A stretch of 64,000 nucleotides of DNA from Paracyclopina nana (Eukaryota > Arthropoda > Copepoda > Cyclopoida > Cyclopettidae). This document shows, in pieces, positions 44,730 to 60,494 of this stretch; the stretch's first letter is position 1; every line of letters begins with the position of its first letter. A program made the translations under genes and the position numbers. The notes under the pieces were generated by a model that saw nothing but the letters and a program-made list of their open reading frames with translations, was not told the DNA's origin and ran no database searches. The DNA lies in the NCBI GenBank assembly GCA_019096065.1, contig JAGUCH010000004.1, positions 5,022,001 through 5,086,000 on the forward strand, given 5' to 3'.

Positions 44730-45480
44730 TTGCAATGAAATAAACGATGGTTTTCAAATTTAGATAAATAATAAACCTAAATAATAAACCTAAAAATTCA
44801 GTTTTGAAGCCCAAGCACTAGGTGTGCTTGTGTTGTTCACTTGCCCAGAAATGTGGCATATAACAATGTAGATCTGTGTCAGATTGTTAGTAGGACAAAG
44901 TAGAATGAGGACGAAATATCATATTCTTTCGACACTTCACAAAGGTTGGCCCAAGCTTTAATCAGGATGGCCCAATTGGAAAAACTTCAGAGAAGATTCT
45001 AGCAATTTATCAAGATTTTGCAGAGCTGAAATTGTAGACTGTGAAAGCTGGCCTTCAACTCTTGATAACATGGCGTCACAGGTCTTTTGAGGATAAAGGC
45101 TTAATTCAAGATTCTAGGGCAACCTTGAAAATATGGGTAAATGGGGTATGTTTATCTGACAAAGATTGTCAAGATACATTTGATGACTTTCATCACAAAA
45201 CAAATGAGTTAGAAATATTGCAAGCATTTTTGGGTATTTGCCATCATCTTGCTGTCTCGCGCTTAATTGTGACCTAGCCAAAAGAAAGCCTGTGTCCCAG
45301 AATTGCAGCTTTCAGTTGCTCCAAGATGTGAAACAAAGCCGACTTCCACGCAAGAAGCAAAAAAAAAGTATCATTTCTTACTATTTTTCAGATGCTTAAA
45401 CTGCGTTCTAGATAGAACTCACTAGCACAAAGAAAAGCATGTGCTCTAATGCGCAACCAGGTGAGTCAGTTAGTATCAGA
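44730..45480. other. Spacer, no supported gene
   Basis: A frame at 45041-45277 has no recognisable domain and no splice support. Decayed transposon sequence is possible. Confidence 0.4.
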
Positions 45481-46193
45481 ATGGCAAACCTTCAAGAACA
45501 AAAGTAAGCCAAGACTTAAAATAAGTCTTATGTAAAGAGACTATGAGGCGAGTATCTCATTAATAGTTTTTCAACAACATTATTCATGATATACCATTAC
45601 AGAAATAGTATCTTCAATTTAATTACAGAGAGAAGGTGTTTCTAGCCAGAATGACATCTTTGGCCTTTCAAAAATTCAAATCCCTTGAAAGAAGGACAAG
45701 CAGTAGCAGCTTACGGGAAATTCAGCCTTCTGAGAAGAGGCCATCACCTGATCAAGGCCTTGGATCATCATTGTCTTCCTCTAATTCAAGTCTACAGCAG
45801 CAATCACCCACTAAAGTGACAGACACTCAACAAAGAACAATGGAGGAAGCAAAACAAGACATGTCTCAGCTGAGAGCTCAATTTTTCAATGATCAATTGG
45901 CTGTGCTGAAAAGTAAACAAAGCAAAGACTCAAAACCTCCTAGCACTCAACCTGATAAAAAGCTCAACTCTAAAGTGTCACTAGACAGGAGAAAAAGTGC
46001 TGATGATGGAATCAAGCTAGATGCACTTTCCAAAGGAAACTGCAATGATATCAAGACCATGTTTGAGGAAAACATAGCAATAAAAAAAGGAAACATTCCT
46101 GATCCAAATCTTCCCCAAGGTCCAGTGGTTAAGATGAGGAGAAAAGTCAACCCAAATTTGCCAAACACTTTGCCAAAAATAATTTTAATTTGA
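45481..46193 (+). CDS. Serine/glutamine-rich protein fragment, truncated by a repeat
   Basis: Exons 45481-45503 and 45629-46193 join in phase (MANLQEQKEKVFLARMTSLA). The product is polar, rich in Ser, Lys and Gln, probably disordered, with a short helical stretch (EEAKQDMSQLRAQFFNDQLA). I do not recognise the family. The recognisable coding sequence runs into copy B of the 323-bp repeat at 46173 and stops six codons later (TLPKIILI). The native C terminus is probably lost. It may be a pseudogene, a shortened but working gene, or a gene whose splicing skips the repeat. Confidence 0.5.
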
Positions 46194-46496
46194 GCCAAAA
46201 AATCTACAACTGCAAATTGTGGCCAATACCTTATGAAAAATTGGCTCATGTAGGGTGACCAGAAAAAAAGTTATGGCTATCTAACTCTAGTCAGTTATGG
46301 GCTGTAGACTAGGAGAGCGCGCTCACACTCTCAGCTTGTAGGCTACTTTATTGTTGAAAAATTTCAGTTAATTACTCCTAATTATCATTCAAGGAAAAAG
46401 TAGTTGAGTCGTCAATTCATTTATTTCTTGATATCAACGCGGCATTTTTGAGACTTGATGTTACTTTACGACTAGATTTCAGAGTATGAAGCCCAT
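46173..46496 (+). repeat. 324-bp dispersed repeat, copy B
   Basis: Same sequence and orientation as 39900-40222. It supplies the last codons of the serine-rich fragment and lies 63 bp from the MGAT4 stop codon. Confidence 0.9.
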
Positions 46497-46558
46497 TTCT
46501 AAATGCACTTACATCTTGAGATTCCACTCCAACAGCCTTGTTTGGATTGAATACCTGA

Positions 46559-48217
46559 TCACTGTTTGGCCTTTTCCAAGGCAGGTGTCTTAATATGCAT
46601 TTCACTGAGGATGGCCCAATTTTGGTGGGCCTTGCCGACAAGCAGCCTCAGTTGCGAGATTCTCCCGACTGATTCGTGTTCGATGTCCCCCTCAGCAACT
46701 CCATTTTCGTCAAAGGCTCCAACTTTGAGGTAACCTTCAGCACTTTTCTCTAGCTTGAGCAACTCATGGTCGATGTTGGGCTCTTCTGTAAGAATTTCTA
46801 CTTTCGTCTCCTCAAACCTATCTGAAGGGTGCTCAGCATTGCCACTCACAAACTTGAATCCGGACACCTCAATAGGAGGGTCATACTTGAATATAATAAA
46901 GTCTCCTGGCTGAGGCACAAGCCCCCAATAAAATGTTTCGCCCTTATAAGCTCTGGTAAGACTGTATTGTTTGAAGTGCTTGATATTCGTCTCTAACTTG
47001 GCACGAGGGTTGCGATGTGGGGTAAAGAGGCTGATCTTGCCAAACTGCTTGTCTTTCAACTTTTGAACTTTGCCTTTGAGGGAAGAGTGAGTACCAATGT
47101 GCTGAAAGAGTGAAGGCTTGTAATGGATCCACAGCAACTGCTTTTCCTTTTGGCACTTTTTGTAGTCCTGGTCCAGCTTGCACACTTTCGTTTGTATAAC
47201 GTTGTCCAGTAGCCAATCTCCAGGCTTGTCATTGTAGAAGCTCAGGAAGAACTGAACGAGAATTGGCAGGCTCGAGCTTGAGAACATCTTGCCAATGAAA
47301 CCGAGCTGGCAAAAATCGATGACGAACCATGGCTCGTGGGCCGCAGTTTTCTCCAGAGCAAAATCACGCATTGTGGCAACAAAGTTGGGCTTTGTCAAGA
47401 TGTCATCCTCGAGTTGGACATAGTAGGTACCCCTCCATTGGGCATACATCATGAGGAATGCATAGTCGAGATTTTGCTTCGACCGCCACTGCACTCGTTC
47501 AGGGGGATCTCCAAGCGTCTGTTTTAGAGTGGACCAATCGGGATAATATTCCACTGGAGGACTGATGACTTCGAGCACTCCAGACTCAAGCTGGGGCTCG
47601 AAGGAAGCTTTGATGCTTTTGGCAACGGAAGCCACAAAACCAGGATCGGTTTCCGCAATAAAAATAATCACAAGAGTGTCATCTTCGTCTTCTTGGTTCA
47701 TGTTGTTGAAAATGGATCGCAAAGTGCTCTGAAGGTAGCTCTGATGGTCTCGTTTCACAGTTGGGATGCCAAGAATCGTGGAAACCTTGGTGCGGCCCTG
47801 GGACCATTTGAATGCAGGTGAAAGGCTCTTGGGAGAGTGGACGACATGTGGCAAGGCATACCGAATGGAAGGTAAGCTCAGGTCGTACGTCCAGTTTTGG
47901 CCTTGAAGCATGGCTTGGGCCTCAAAGCCAAGAGCCTTCGAAGCATCCGATCCTGGCTCGAGTTTGCCCTGTGATTTCACGAGTGTCTTTGTCAGCAACG
48001 AAAATTGGTTGAACAGCCTTTGAAGATCGTCTTTTCTATCCACATTAAGCCGCTCTGCATGCTGTATTCGCGCTCCCAAATGTGCAATTTGCCTGGCAAT
48101 TTCTTGCTCAAGGCTCAGATCTGGAGAGGGCAAGATGACAACGACGAATCCTAATGCCAAGACCATAATGGCCAAGGCTGTTATGATGATTCGCCTAGCT
48201 CTGAGGTTGGCTAGCAT
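46559..48217 (-). CDS. MGAT4: Alpha-1,3-mannosyl-glycoprotein 4-beta-N-acetylglucosaminyltransferase (552 aa)
   Basis: A Golgi enzyme that adds the beta-1,4-GlcNAc branch to the alpha-1,3 mannose arm of N-glycans. The ATG at 48217 gives a short cytosolic end (MLANLRARR) and a type II membrane anchor (IIITALAIMVLALGFVVVIL). The catalytic domain includes STILGIPTVKR, the metal-binding YVQLEDDILTKPNF (E270-D271-D272), and PSLFQHIGTHSSLKGK. The C-terminal region fits the carbohydrate-binding lobe of the A/B isoforms. Length is that of animal MGAT4A/B. An acceptor (TTTCAG) just upstream of the ATG implies a spliced 5' leader. The whole CDS is one exon. Confidence 0.93.
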   Translation of the reverse strand: MLANLRARRIIITALAIMVLALGFVVVILPSPDLSLEQEIARQIAHLGARIQHAERLNVDRKDDLQRLFNQFSLLTKTLVKSQGKLEPGSDASKALGFEAQAMLQGQNWTYDLSLPSIRYALPHVVHSPKSLSPAFKWSQGRTKVSTILGIPTVKRDHQSYLQSTLRSIFNNMNQEDEDDTLVIIFIAETDPGFVASVAKSIKASFEPQLESGVLEVISPPVEYYPDWSTLKQTLGDPPERVQWRSKQNLDYAFLMMYAQWRGTYYVQLEDDILTKPNFVATMRDFALEKTAAHEPWFVIDFCQLGFIGKMFSSSSLPILVQFFLSFYNDKPGDWLLDNVIQTKVCKLDQDYKKCQKEKQLLWIHYKPSLFQHIGTHSSLKGKVQKLKDKQFGKISLFTPHRNPRAKLETNIKHFKQYSLTRAYKGETFYWGLVPQPGDFIIFKYDPPIEVSGFKFVSGNAEHPSDRFEETKVEILTEEPNIDHELLKLEKSAEGYLKVGAFDENGVAEGDIEHESVGRISQLRLLVGKAHQNWAILSEMHIKTPALEKAKQ

Positions 48218-49156
48218 TTTCCATTCATTGTCGTACCTGAAACGAGAGAAGAGAAAATTTGATGCGGGCTCTATTTTTTGCTGTTGTGATAAATTGGCTG
48301 CTTCCTGCATACATGCAGCATTTTCACTAAATTGGCTCAACACATTACATTTAGTCTCTACACTAACATATAAGCTTTTTCCAAGCATAAAAAAGCGCAG
48401 CTCCGAGATTAAAATGATAGTGATTTTTTCCTGAGGCTTCAACACACGATTGACATATCAAAAGGTTGCCACAGATCTTGTAATTATGTGCTAGAAATAG
48501 CTGCTATCGAGCTTAAAAAAAGAGGAAAAACTCCTTTCAAAAAATCGCGTCTTACTAAATAATTTTTCGACTATTACTATAAACTTTTTTGACATGTTAG
48601 ATGACACGCTAGATCGACTTCATAAAATGAAAGAGAGAAAGATCGAAGTCATGCTATCGTGAAGTCGTGAAACTGGACGAACCAGCTATACTTAGTTTAA
48701 GATAATCATCTCCAGTTTACCTGAGAAGAAATCAAGTCAATATCAGCCACCCCTTGATTTTCACGAGTTAGAAAGGGCGCTGTCAAATTTCCTGGAATTA
48801 ACGTCAAGAACTGCAGGGATGACATTGAGCAGCGAGAGCGCTCAAGATGGTACCGTGGCATCTTCTTCTGCCCAATTTGAAGGCCATTGCCGGTGATGGT
48901 AGATTCGTTGTTTTCAAAATAATAACTTAATTAATTTCACGGAAAATCTCGGCCGTTCACTACAATTTCTCTTCTTGTTTGACTCATGACGGTTTCGCGA
49001 TCGAAAAATTGGCGATTAATGTTAAATATGAGCACTGGCTCAGTATTTCAGCTGAATTTATGTCAATAGCTAAAATGCAGCGCTGCCAGATTTCTCACGC
49101 CAACTAAAGTCGCATAAAACGCCATCTAATGTTTTATTCAGCAGGTTCTACAAGAG
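48218..49156. other. Spacer between MGAT4 and NELFB
   Basis: It contains the probable MGAT4 leader exon edge (acceptor near 48238) and otherwise no feature that I can support. Confidence 0.4.
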
Positions 49157-51072
49157 TTAAAGGAAAGCATCAGGTTTGTTTTCTGTAGCGGCAGTAGCTG
49201 CAGCAGCAATAGCAGCTTGATGAGCTGCTATTTTCTCTTTGACATCGGAATGAAGTTTGCTCAAATTTTCAGTAGTGTTGACTCCAGTTGAGCCTAACAA
49301 TGTCAAAGTGGAGGCAAGCCCAGGATTGCTCGAGGTGCTAGCAGTGGCAGTCGGCTCGGTGAGCTTCATCAGATTTTCAAGCCTTGTTGGGCTCACTTTG
49401 GTATGCACAAATTTTAGTAGCCTCAAAAGATGACGAACAACGTTGTCACTGCTGATGAGAGTGAAAAAGAACTCGTCAAAAACGATCGTGCAAAAGTCCT
49501 CAGCCTCGAAGTCATCTCTCATCTAGAAATGGACATTTAAAATTCAATCAAATAAAAACTCCCGCGGATATGTATATACCTGTATCAAATGGGTGATCAA
49601 GCAATGTAGAAAGACGTCCTCAAAGGGGTGATTTTTCACACTGGAGGCCAGAATGCCCAGGACTCGCTTGACAGCAATTTTGTCCTTGTTCTTAGTCACT
49701 TGAAGAGTGTAGTGCATCGCCAAGGTTGTGGCCACTGTGTTCTCTTCAATAAAGGCCAAGTATGTCTCTGGCGGTGGCCCAGTGTGATCAATCACTGCTA
49801 TTGCTGATTCGTGTTCGTCCGCAGGTAATTTGGCATTGTAAGCGCGGACCTGATCATCCACAACCAAAGACATCAGTGCAGGGACGAATCTTGTGATGAG
49901 ACCAGTGTTCAATTTGGGCTCCATGAACTCTTGAGTTTCGATCATGTCCCAAGCAGACAGTCCAAGTCCCATCATTCTCAAAAGGAGAAGTAATATGGAG
50001 TTTTCTCTAGGCAGAGATTCATTGGCCACTAGATGGTTGATAATCTTCATGGATGAGGCAGCCAGGAAATTGATAGAGAAGGGATCGCAAAGTGTCATTG
50101 ACAAGTCTCCAAGCACTTGCTCTTGGCCATGCCTAATTGCATCAAGGAAGCCTTGCAACTCGCGTGACCTTAATCAAAAAATACGTCAACCTCATCTTAC
50201 TCATAAGAAACACTTTAGGGCTACCTTTTAAAGTCGACATTTTTCTCGCGAATACAGGCGTCCAAACACCAGGTGAACTTGTGACATGGATCAACAGATA
50301 TAATGTCTTGGATTTCGAGATCATGCAAAGCCATTAGGAGCTCTGCTCGTAGTGTGCAATAGTGCACATTTCTTGTACGCAAAAACAGAGTACGCAAAAA
50401 CTGCAGAGTCATATCGTACAGTTTGACATTACTGCCAATCATTTCAGCCAACTTTTGAATGACTTCCCTTTGTCTTCGTCCTTTTGGACTGGACGCAAAA
50501 AAGCCATCGTCAGGTGACAGGCTTTCGTGATTGTACAAAATGGCCTCCTTGTCTTTGATATATCTACTTAAGAATGGCGACACTTCATCACCAAACAGAG
50601 ACTGGTTGTCTCTCCACAAATGGCGTTTAATTACAATGTCACAGTCCTGATACAGTTCCTTGTCTCTGACAAGCACTCTCAAGTACTTGTCCTCGATGAC
50701 AGACATGTGCTTTAGCACACTCATGACAACTGGTCGAAGCTGCTTGATCTTGATCACTGGAAATGACTTTACCAAAAGTTCCTTGAGCTTCCTCTCCTTT
50801 TCTTTTGGATTGTTCTTCAAAGTGATGCCGATTTGCTTGATTTGGCCAATCAGCTTTTCTCGCAAGTCCTCGAGAACAGAGGTGTGGAAATCGAGCCTTT
50901 TGATGCCGTGGAGATCAAGCAAAGGCAGCATAGGTCTTAACGATGGCAAAAGAATGCCATTCTCCACTTGAAAGTCCTCAATGGCTTTCAAAGGATCTGT
51001 GCAACTTTGAAGGGCTTCTTTCAGGTAGTCACGCCCTGGGATACCTATCTCCTCTAGTCCAAACCCCGACAT
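49157..51072 (-). CDS. NELFB: Negative elongation factor B (600 aa)
   Basis: Three exons join in phase: 51072-50225, 50168-49580 and 49522-49157. The protein is a HEAT-like helical subunit of NELF, which holds RNA polymerase II in promoter-proximal pause. Family-defining stretches include QSLFGDEVSPFL, KLYDMTLQFLRTLFLRTRN, the following VHYCTLRAELLMALHDLE, and DPCHKFTWCLDACIRE. The whole length is conserved except for an Ala/Thr-rich C-terminal end, which is variable in the family. Human NELF-B has 580 residues, so the size fits. Confidence 0.96.
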
Positions 51073-55438
<4,366 letters not shown>

Positions 55439-55514
55439 GATGACATCCACTTTTGCATCATCATGTGTAGATATATACCTATCAGTTCATATACATTTAC
55501 TCATCGTCGTTGCC

Positions 55515-55850
55515 TCAGAGTTCTTTAATTTGGGGTAGAAAGTCATGGCACGCAGAGACAATTATTTGGCACATAAGTAGCTCCTCGCTATTTGCTCCCA
55601 GGTTACCCCGCTTTTTCCGCCTCCATTTCGCCTTCAAGTTCCGCCCACTGTTATTTGTGGCTATGTATATTCTGTAGACTCGGTACAACGTTTCCACTAT
55701 GAATAGCAACGTTGCTGCGGAGCCGATCATCAGGAATATGAAATCGTATGTCAACACTGCTCTGTTCAACTTTTGAGCCGTAGACGCTGACGCTTCAAGA
55801 CTATTGAAGCTTGATTTTGGCCTGGAAAAAGCGAAGCTGATTTTTGCCAT
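55515..55850 (-). CDS. Small single-pass membrane protein, unknown (111 aa)
   Basis: The frame has one hydrophobic span (FIFLMIGSAATLLFIVETLY, about residues 37-56) and a basic segment after it (KAKWRRKKRG). No family was recognised. It starts 24 bp after the stop codon of the upstream 75-residue frame on the same strand, so the two could share one transcript. It lies 77 bp from the SMC3 stop, tail to tail. Confidence 0.35.
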   Translation of the reverse strand: MAKISFAFSRPKSSFNSLEASASTAQKLNRAVLTYDFIFLMIGSAATLLFIVETLYRVYRIYIATNNSGRNLKAKWRRKKRGNLGANSEELLMCQIIVSACHDFLPQIKEL

Positions 55851-55874
55851 TTTTCTGAGAATTGATTTTTTAAA

Positions 55875-56102
55875 TCACCTCATATGGTACCAGTGATTAT
55901 GGTTTGCATTTTCACGCATTCTGACGTCGCGTTGACTCCTTCCGATCACTGGCAAATTAGCGGCGCTATTGGATTTCAACACTCTGTTGAACACCTTAAT
56001 GACGAAGACAGCGAGCACCAAAATTGAGATCAGAGTCGACGTGTCCAATATCATGATATTCGTGGCACTTTTCGCACTTTCAACATTGTTGCATTTGTGC
56101 AT
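55875..56102 (-). CDS. Small single-pass membrane protein, unknown (75 aa)
   Basis: One hydrophobic span (STLISILVLAVFVIKVF, about residues 22-38) is followed by a basic tail. The layout resembles the next frame (55850-55515). The family is unknown. It may be a real micro-protein or chance. Confidence 0.3.
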   Translation of the reverse strand: MHKCNNVESAKSATNIMILDTSTLISILVLAVFVIKVFNRVLKSNSAANLPVIGRSQRDVRMRENANHNHWYHMR

Positions 56103-56632
56103 AATGAGTGAAAACGTCTTCTCCTTCTTGTGTTGTATCCTTTTTGGATTTTAAGCAATGACTGAGGTAGGCTGGAGAAAAGTTGGCTCTCGTAATATTG
56201 CCGCCATTAAGGTTCTAATTGTGGTTTGCTAATTTGGTGTTAAGACTCGAGCCCTCTATGCGTACATATGTAAGGAAAAACCTCCATGCATATGGTGAAA
56301 TGAGAGTGGTAATTATAGGCCTTATTGCAAGGAATATAGTTCACGATTCAAAAAGATCTAGTTGAATTAACATAAAATAATTAAGGCCAGTTTTTAGGCT
56401 TTCAGGTGGCAATTGGTAATTAGCCAATTTTTCCTTGGGGGGCAACTTTCTATGAGAAAAGAAAAATATTGCTTAAGAATGCAACTCCTCTTGATTCGAG
56501 CTTGTGCACACCACTGAAGAGAAATTCAAGGAAATGGAAAATTTTACTGCGCTAATCTCACAGACGGTTTTTGTTGCCCTATGGGCCTAAAAAAGGCACC
56601 TTTTTTCGCTTTTATTGCTTCCGCACGAAATC
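56103..56632. other. Spacer, no supported feature
   Basis: It probably holds the 3' UTR of the aminotransferase; nothing else was seen. Confidence 0.4.
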
Positions 56633-58302
56633 TCAGTAGTGAACAGGAACAACGACTCCCATATTTTTGAGCACGACTTTGATGCACTCCACCAATTTTC
56701 TCATATCATGGGAAAATAGGTGACCTATGTTTCCAATACGAAATGTGTCTGCATCGGTTACCTTTCCAGGATAAATGACTTGACCTGAAATAAGAGGCTT
56801 TTAACATTTTCAGAATATTAACAAAATTGATTTTACCCATGTCGGAGAGGCTCTCGTAAAAGACTTTGAAGTCAAATTTTCCATCCTTGGGGCAGAGGTA
56901 AGACGTAATTATGTAGCCAGAAAACTCTTCCGGTACGAGCTCTTTAAATCCCATGGCCCTTAATTCACCCTTGAGAATGGCTCGGTTTTCTTTGTACCTA
57001 TAATTTTAAAGGGAAATTCCTTGTGATGATATAGCAATAGGGAGTATCTTCGACCTTTTGGCTCTTCCTTCGATTCCACCCTGCTGCCAGAACTCTTCCA
57101 AAGCTTGGCGAAATGCCAGCAGAGTGTGAGTCGGTGGAGTGAAACGAAATTGGCCAGTCTTATCCAAAACCTCCATTTGATCAACCAAATCAAGGCTTAG
57201 GCTTCTGCTGTTGCCTTTGCAATTGGCAATAGCAGATTTCCTGCAGATAGCATAGCTGAAGCCTGGAACTCCTTCAATGCATTTGTTCGCAGATGAGACC
57301 AAAAAGTCCACATGTTGGAGATCGAGTGGAACGGCTCCAAAGCTCGACATAGCATCGACAAACACGCAAGCTTGTGGTTGATGTTGCCTGATAAATGCTG
57401 CCACTTGTTCCACATTATTCACAACACCTGAGCTCGTTTCACAATGGACAATAGCAACCAAGCTGCCCATAAAAAAATATCATAACTGTTCGTATCATTC
57501 ATTTTGAATAGTACTTGTATTTTTGCCCTCCATTAATATGTTTCAGGACATCTCCTATTGGTACAGGTCGATCCTCACCAGAGACATTGGCATCAAAAGC
57601 AATGTCGCAAGTCTCACAAATCTTCATCATTCGCTTCCCATAAGCCCCATTAGCCAATATTAGAACCTTAATTCGTTTTGTCATAAATCATAAATCAGCA
57701 GTGTTACGCACGCGCGCGCTTTGTAACAGCTCCGCGCGTTAAAGTCACCAGAGCTGTAATTATCAAGTTACCCGTCCGTTTCTTCTAGGAATCGCGGTCT
57801 GGAAAACAGCTTCAACTGCAAACGTGCCACTTCCTTGCATGGGCACACTGGTCCAATCTTCAGAGCTCACTTGAGCAACCCGGAGCAAGCTATCGCGAAT
57901 GAAGTTGACCGTGTCGACAAACTCTTTGTCTCTTGAGCCGAGATCTCTCTGCATTGCATTTTTCACAGTTGGACTACAGCACAGCGGTCCAGGAGTGAAC
58001 AGTTTTTTGCCTAAATATGAAATTTTTTTAATTTTCGCATAAAATTAGAAACCGGTAACAAGAAAGTCGGACATCACATTTTTGGCAACGCGGAGAATTC
58101 GAGCAGACTGAAATAAAAAAATCCGCGCCGGTCAATCGCGCTCCGCCCATAACAAGATAATAACATCCTTTGTCGTTAATTGTGGGCGGTACTTCTTTTG
58201 TCAATTCAAAATTAGTGAAAAAGCGGAAAATGTGCAAGTTTGAATCATTCGTATCTCCATTAACCCAATCTTGGCAAAAAATGTACCTTTTCTGGTGCTC
58301 AT
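56633..58302 (-). CDS. phnW: 2-aminoethylphosphonate:pyruvate aminotransferase (PhnW type, 375 aa)
   Basis: Six exons join in phase: 58302-58287, 58010-57772, 57666-57515, 57462-57055, 56997-56837 and 56784-56633. It is a PLP enzyme that converts 2-aminoethylphosphonate plus pyruvate to phosphonoacetaldehyde plus alanine. LFTPGPLCCSPTVKNAMQRD and LGSRDKEF match the PhnW signature rather than the alanine-glyoxylate branch. The PLP lysine is K196 (SSANKCIEGVPG), and D172 in FVDAMSSFG should hold the pyridine nitrogen. HCETSSGV and RFTPPTHTLLAF are also diagnostic. Length fits (about 365-370 in bacteria). Introns show it is part of the animal genome, not contamination. No mitochondrial leader is seen, so the enzyme is probably cytosolic. 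No other phosphonate gene is in the window. Confidence 0.9.
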
Positions 58303-58752
58303 AAAAAAGTAAAGACTGGAAATTTTTTCATATTTAAAGCGTGCTAATTCTCGAGCTGACCTATATCCGCGCGGGCACAGTAATTTTATGATCGGCAATT
58401 GCATTCTTACAACCATCAAAGCAAATATGAGTAACGTACCAAAACGCACACTTCTGTCACTATTGTTTTTTTATGTCGATAATTTAGAGTTCCAGGTATT
58501 TTTCAGTGGTTTGTTCTGACGTAAATGTACAGAGAGTCTACTTACTTTAACACAATTTTAAAATCTTGCAAGATAAATATATTCAATCATTTCAATCGAG
58601 GGAATTGCTACCGAAATTCCAAGTTTTTGTCCTTTAAGCACAGCACAAATATTTACTGAACACATTGTATGTACTTTAATCTACCTTCAGCGTTGTCACA
58701 TGCAGTTGGGAATGCGGACAGTAAACTTCCTACAGTGGCTGCAGCTAAAATA
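58303..58752. promoter_or_regulatory. Divergent region between aminotransferase and Ig-domain genes
   Basis: The 450 bp lie between divergent starts; no TATA box is clear. Confidence 0.35.
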
Positions 58753-60301
58753 ATGCGCCTTGTTATCATAATTATAGCTTTGGCAAGCTCGCTAAATGCT
58801 ATCGAAATCAAATACGACGGCGTCAGTGACTTCAAAGGTGTCACAGGCACCACAGCAGAGGTCAAGTGTGCTGTCAGTGATTTGCGAGACCCCCTACAAG
58901 AGTGTGATTGGTTCAGCCCCAATGGAGAAAAATATGCAGGAAAGTTGAAAGCTAAAACGTCACGACGAGGAGGAACGTTCAGCAGGAGAAATCAAGACCC
59001 GAAAGAAGACGAATATGAAAATGTCTCAGTGACCATTGATGATCGTCGTGATGAGTGTATCTTGAACATTGACAGAGTGGGCTTGGAACATTCTGGGCCT
59101 TGGGAATGTGTGGCGTATGAAGGTCGGGATGAGGCCAGTAAATTCGTCATGATAAGGCCCACAGAGTACACTGATCAATTTCAGCTCTTACTTGATGCTG
59201 ATGAGAAGCAATTGCAAGTACAACGTGGTGATGATGTGCAAATCATTTGCCCCACGAACCATTTTGGCGATCGTCCGTTGTGCAAGTTTTACTCCCCAAA
59301 TGGCAACATTTTCACCATTGTTGGCAAGTAAGTGAGATTTTTCCCGAAATTATATTGGAAATATTTCACACCTAAATGATGCTCATTATGAAGGTACGGA
59401 GAGGTGTACAATCACACCGAAGATGGAATTGAACCAGCTGGGGATATTGACAACGGCGAATGCGGAATAACAATCCGTCAAATTGAGTTCGCCGATTCGG
59501 GATCTTGGACATGCGAGGTATTGCGTAAATATCGGCCTGGAAGTTCTGTCATTGGCTCAGAAGTGACAAGTACCACGTTTAAAGTGGACGTTTTCAGATC
59601 CTCCAGATTAAACGATGCCACCAAAGAACTTCAGGTACTAAATTGCAAGCTAAGAATCAGCTAAATCATTTAATTTTTTTCTTAAGGGCTTCCGAGAAGA
59701 TGATAGAGATATAGCAATTGAGATGGAAGTTGTGATTAACGAAAACTCCGAAGAGTTTACCGACTTTTATTGGCTCGTTTTAAGGTCGCTGAAAATCTAC
59801 GAGGGTGAAACACAATGCTCGGGATCCGGAAGATACGAAAGCTGCTACTATGCAAGGCGAAGGCGGAGGGTGGGCAAGAAAAGCTCGTACCCAAACGGAT
59901 TTGTCAAATACAGACTGGTGCTGGAAATTGACACATTGACTAGAGAAGATTTGCAGAGCAAAATCTTCCTCATCAAAGACTACAGAGAATTCAACTCGAA
60001 TATCGACAAATTTGAAACTATGGTCGTTCCAAGCGTGCGCGAAGGTAGAACGTTGCAAGCGGCCGCTGAACAGGACGAAGAGGACGCGGAAAATGAGTCT
60101 GGAAAGCTCCGGACGGCCATGCTACAAAAATTGACTGAAGGCCAAGGTTGCCTCGTTCGAGACGAGTTCATAGAGACCGGTCAGTCAGTGGCTTACAAAG
60201 AACTTTGCATAAAATTAACATGCCTAGACGACGGCTTCGTCGATGCCATCTCAATGGATGAATCAGAATGCAGGCGGAGAAAGTCGAAACGAAATAACTG
60301 A
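58753..60301 (+). CDS. Secreted immunoglobulin-domain protein (476 aa)
   Basis: Three exons join in phase: 58753-59327, 59394-59634 and 59687-60301. The ATG at 58753 gives a signal peptide (MRLVIIIIALASSLNA). Two Ig-like domains follow, each with the Cys pair and a WEC or WTC motif near the second Cys (GLEHSGPWEC and FADSGSWTCEV, the D/H-SGxWxC pattern). The last ~200 residues form a region I do not recognise. It has a run of arginines (ARRRRRVGKK), an acidic stretch (EQDEEDAENE) and four spaced cysteines near the end. No membrane span is seen, so the protein is probably secreted. An immune or adhesion role is a guess. The RRRRR run could be a furin-type cleavage site. Confidence 0.82.
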
Positions 60302-60494
60302 CTTACCCTCAACAATGGCTGCCATTCTCGATGTTTCAAGGGCAACTGCTTATAGTCAATTGGAGACAAAAAGCAACTCTCGTGTGACCTTAAATACTCA
60401 AGTGCAAATCTCAGATCAAATATACAATATTTCAGTTTACTCGAAGTGTTTTTGTTTATTTTAACATGGGATTTATGTGATAAAATATTTGCTT

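Noticed and set aside
39900-46496. The two 323-bp repeats as LTRs of one element
   Set aside because: The DNA between them holds ordinary host genes (exonuclease, acetyltransferase) and no gag or pol.
40143-46641. Short similar minus-strand frames ending LISRNK in both 323-bp repeats
   Set aside because: The similarity is due to the repeat itself; there is no start context, domain or splice support.
55851-55874. A 24-bp intron joining the two small membrane frames
   Set aside because: It has GT and AG ends but is far below the usual minimum intron length, and all other introns here are about 50 bp or more.
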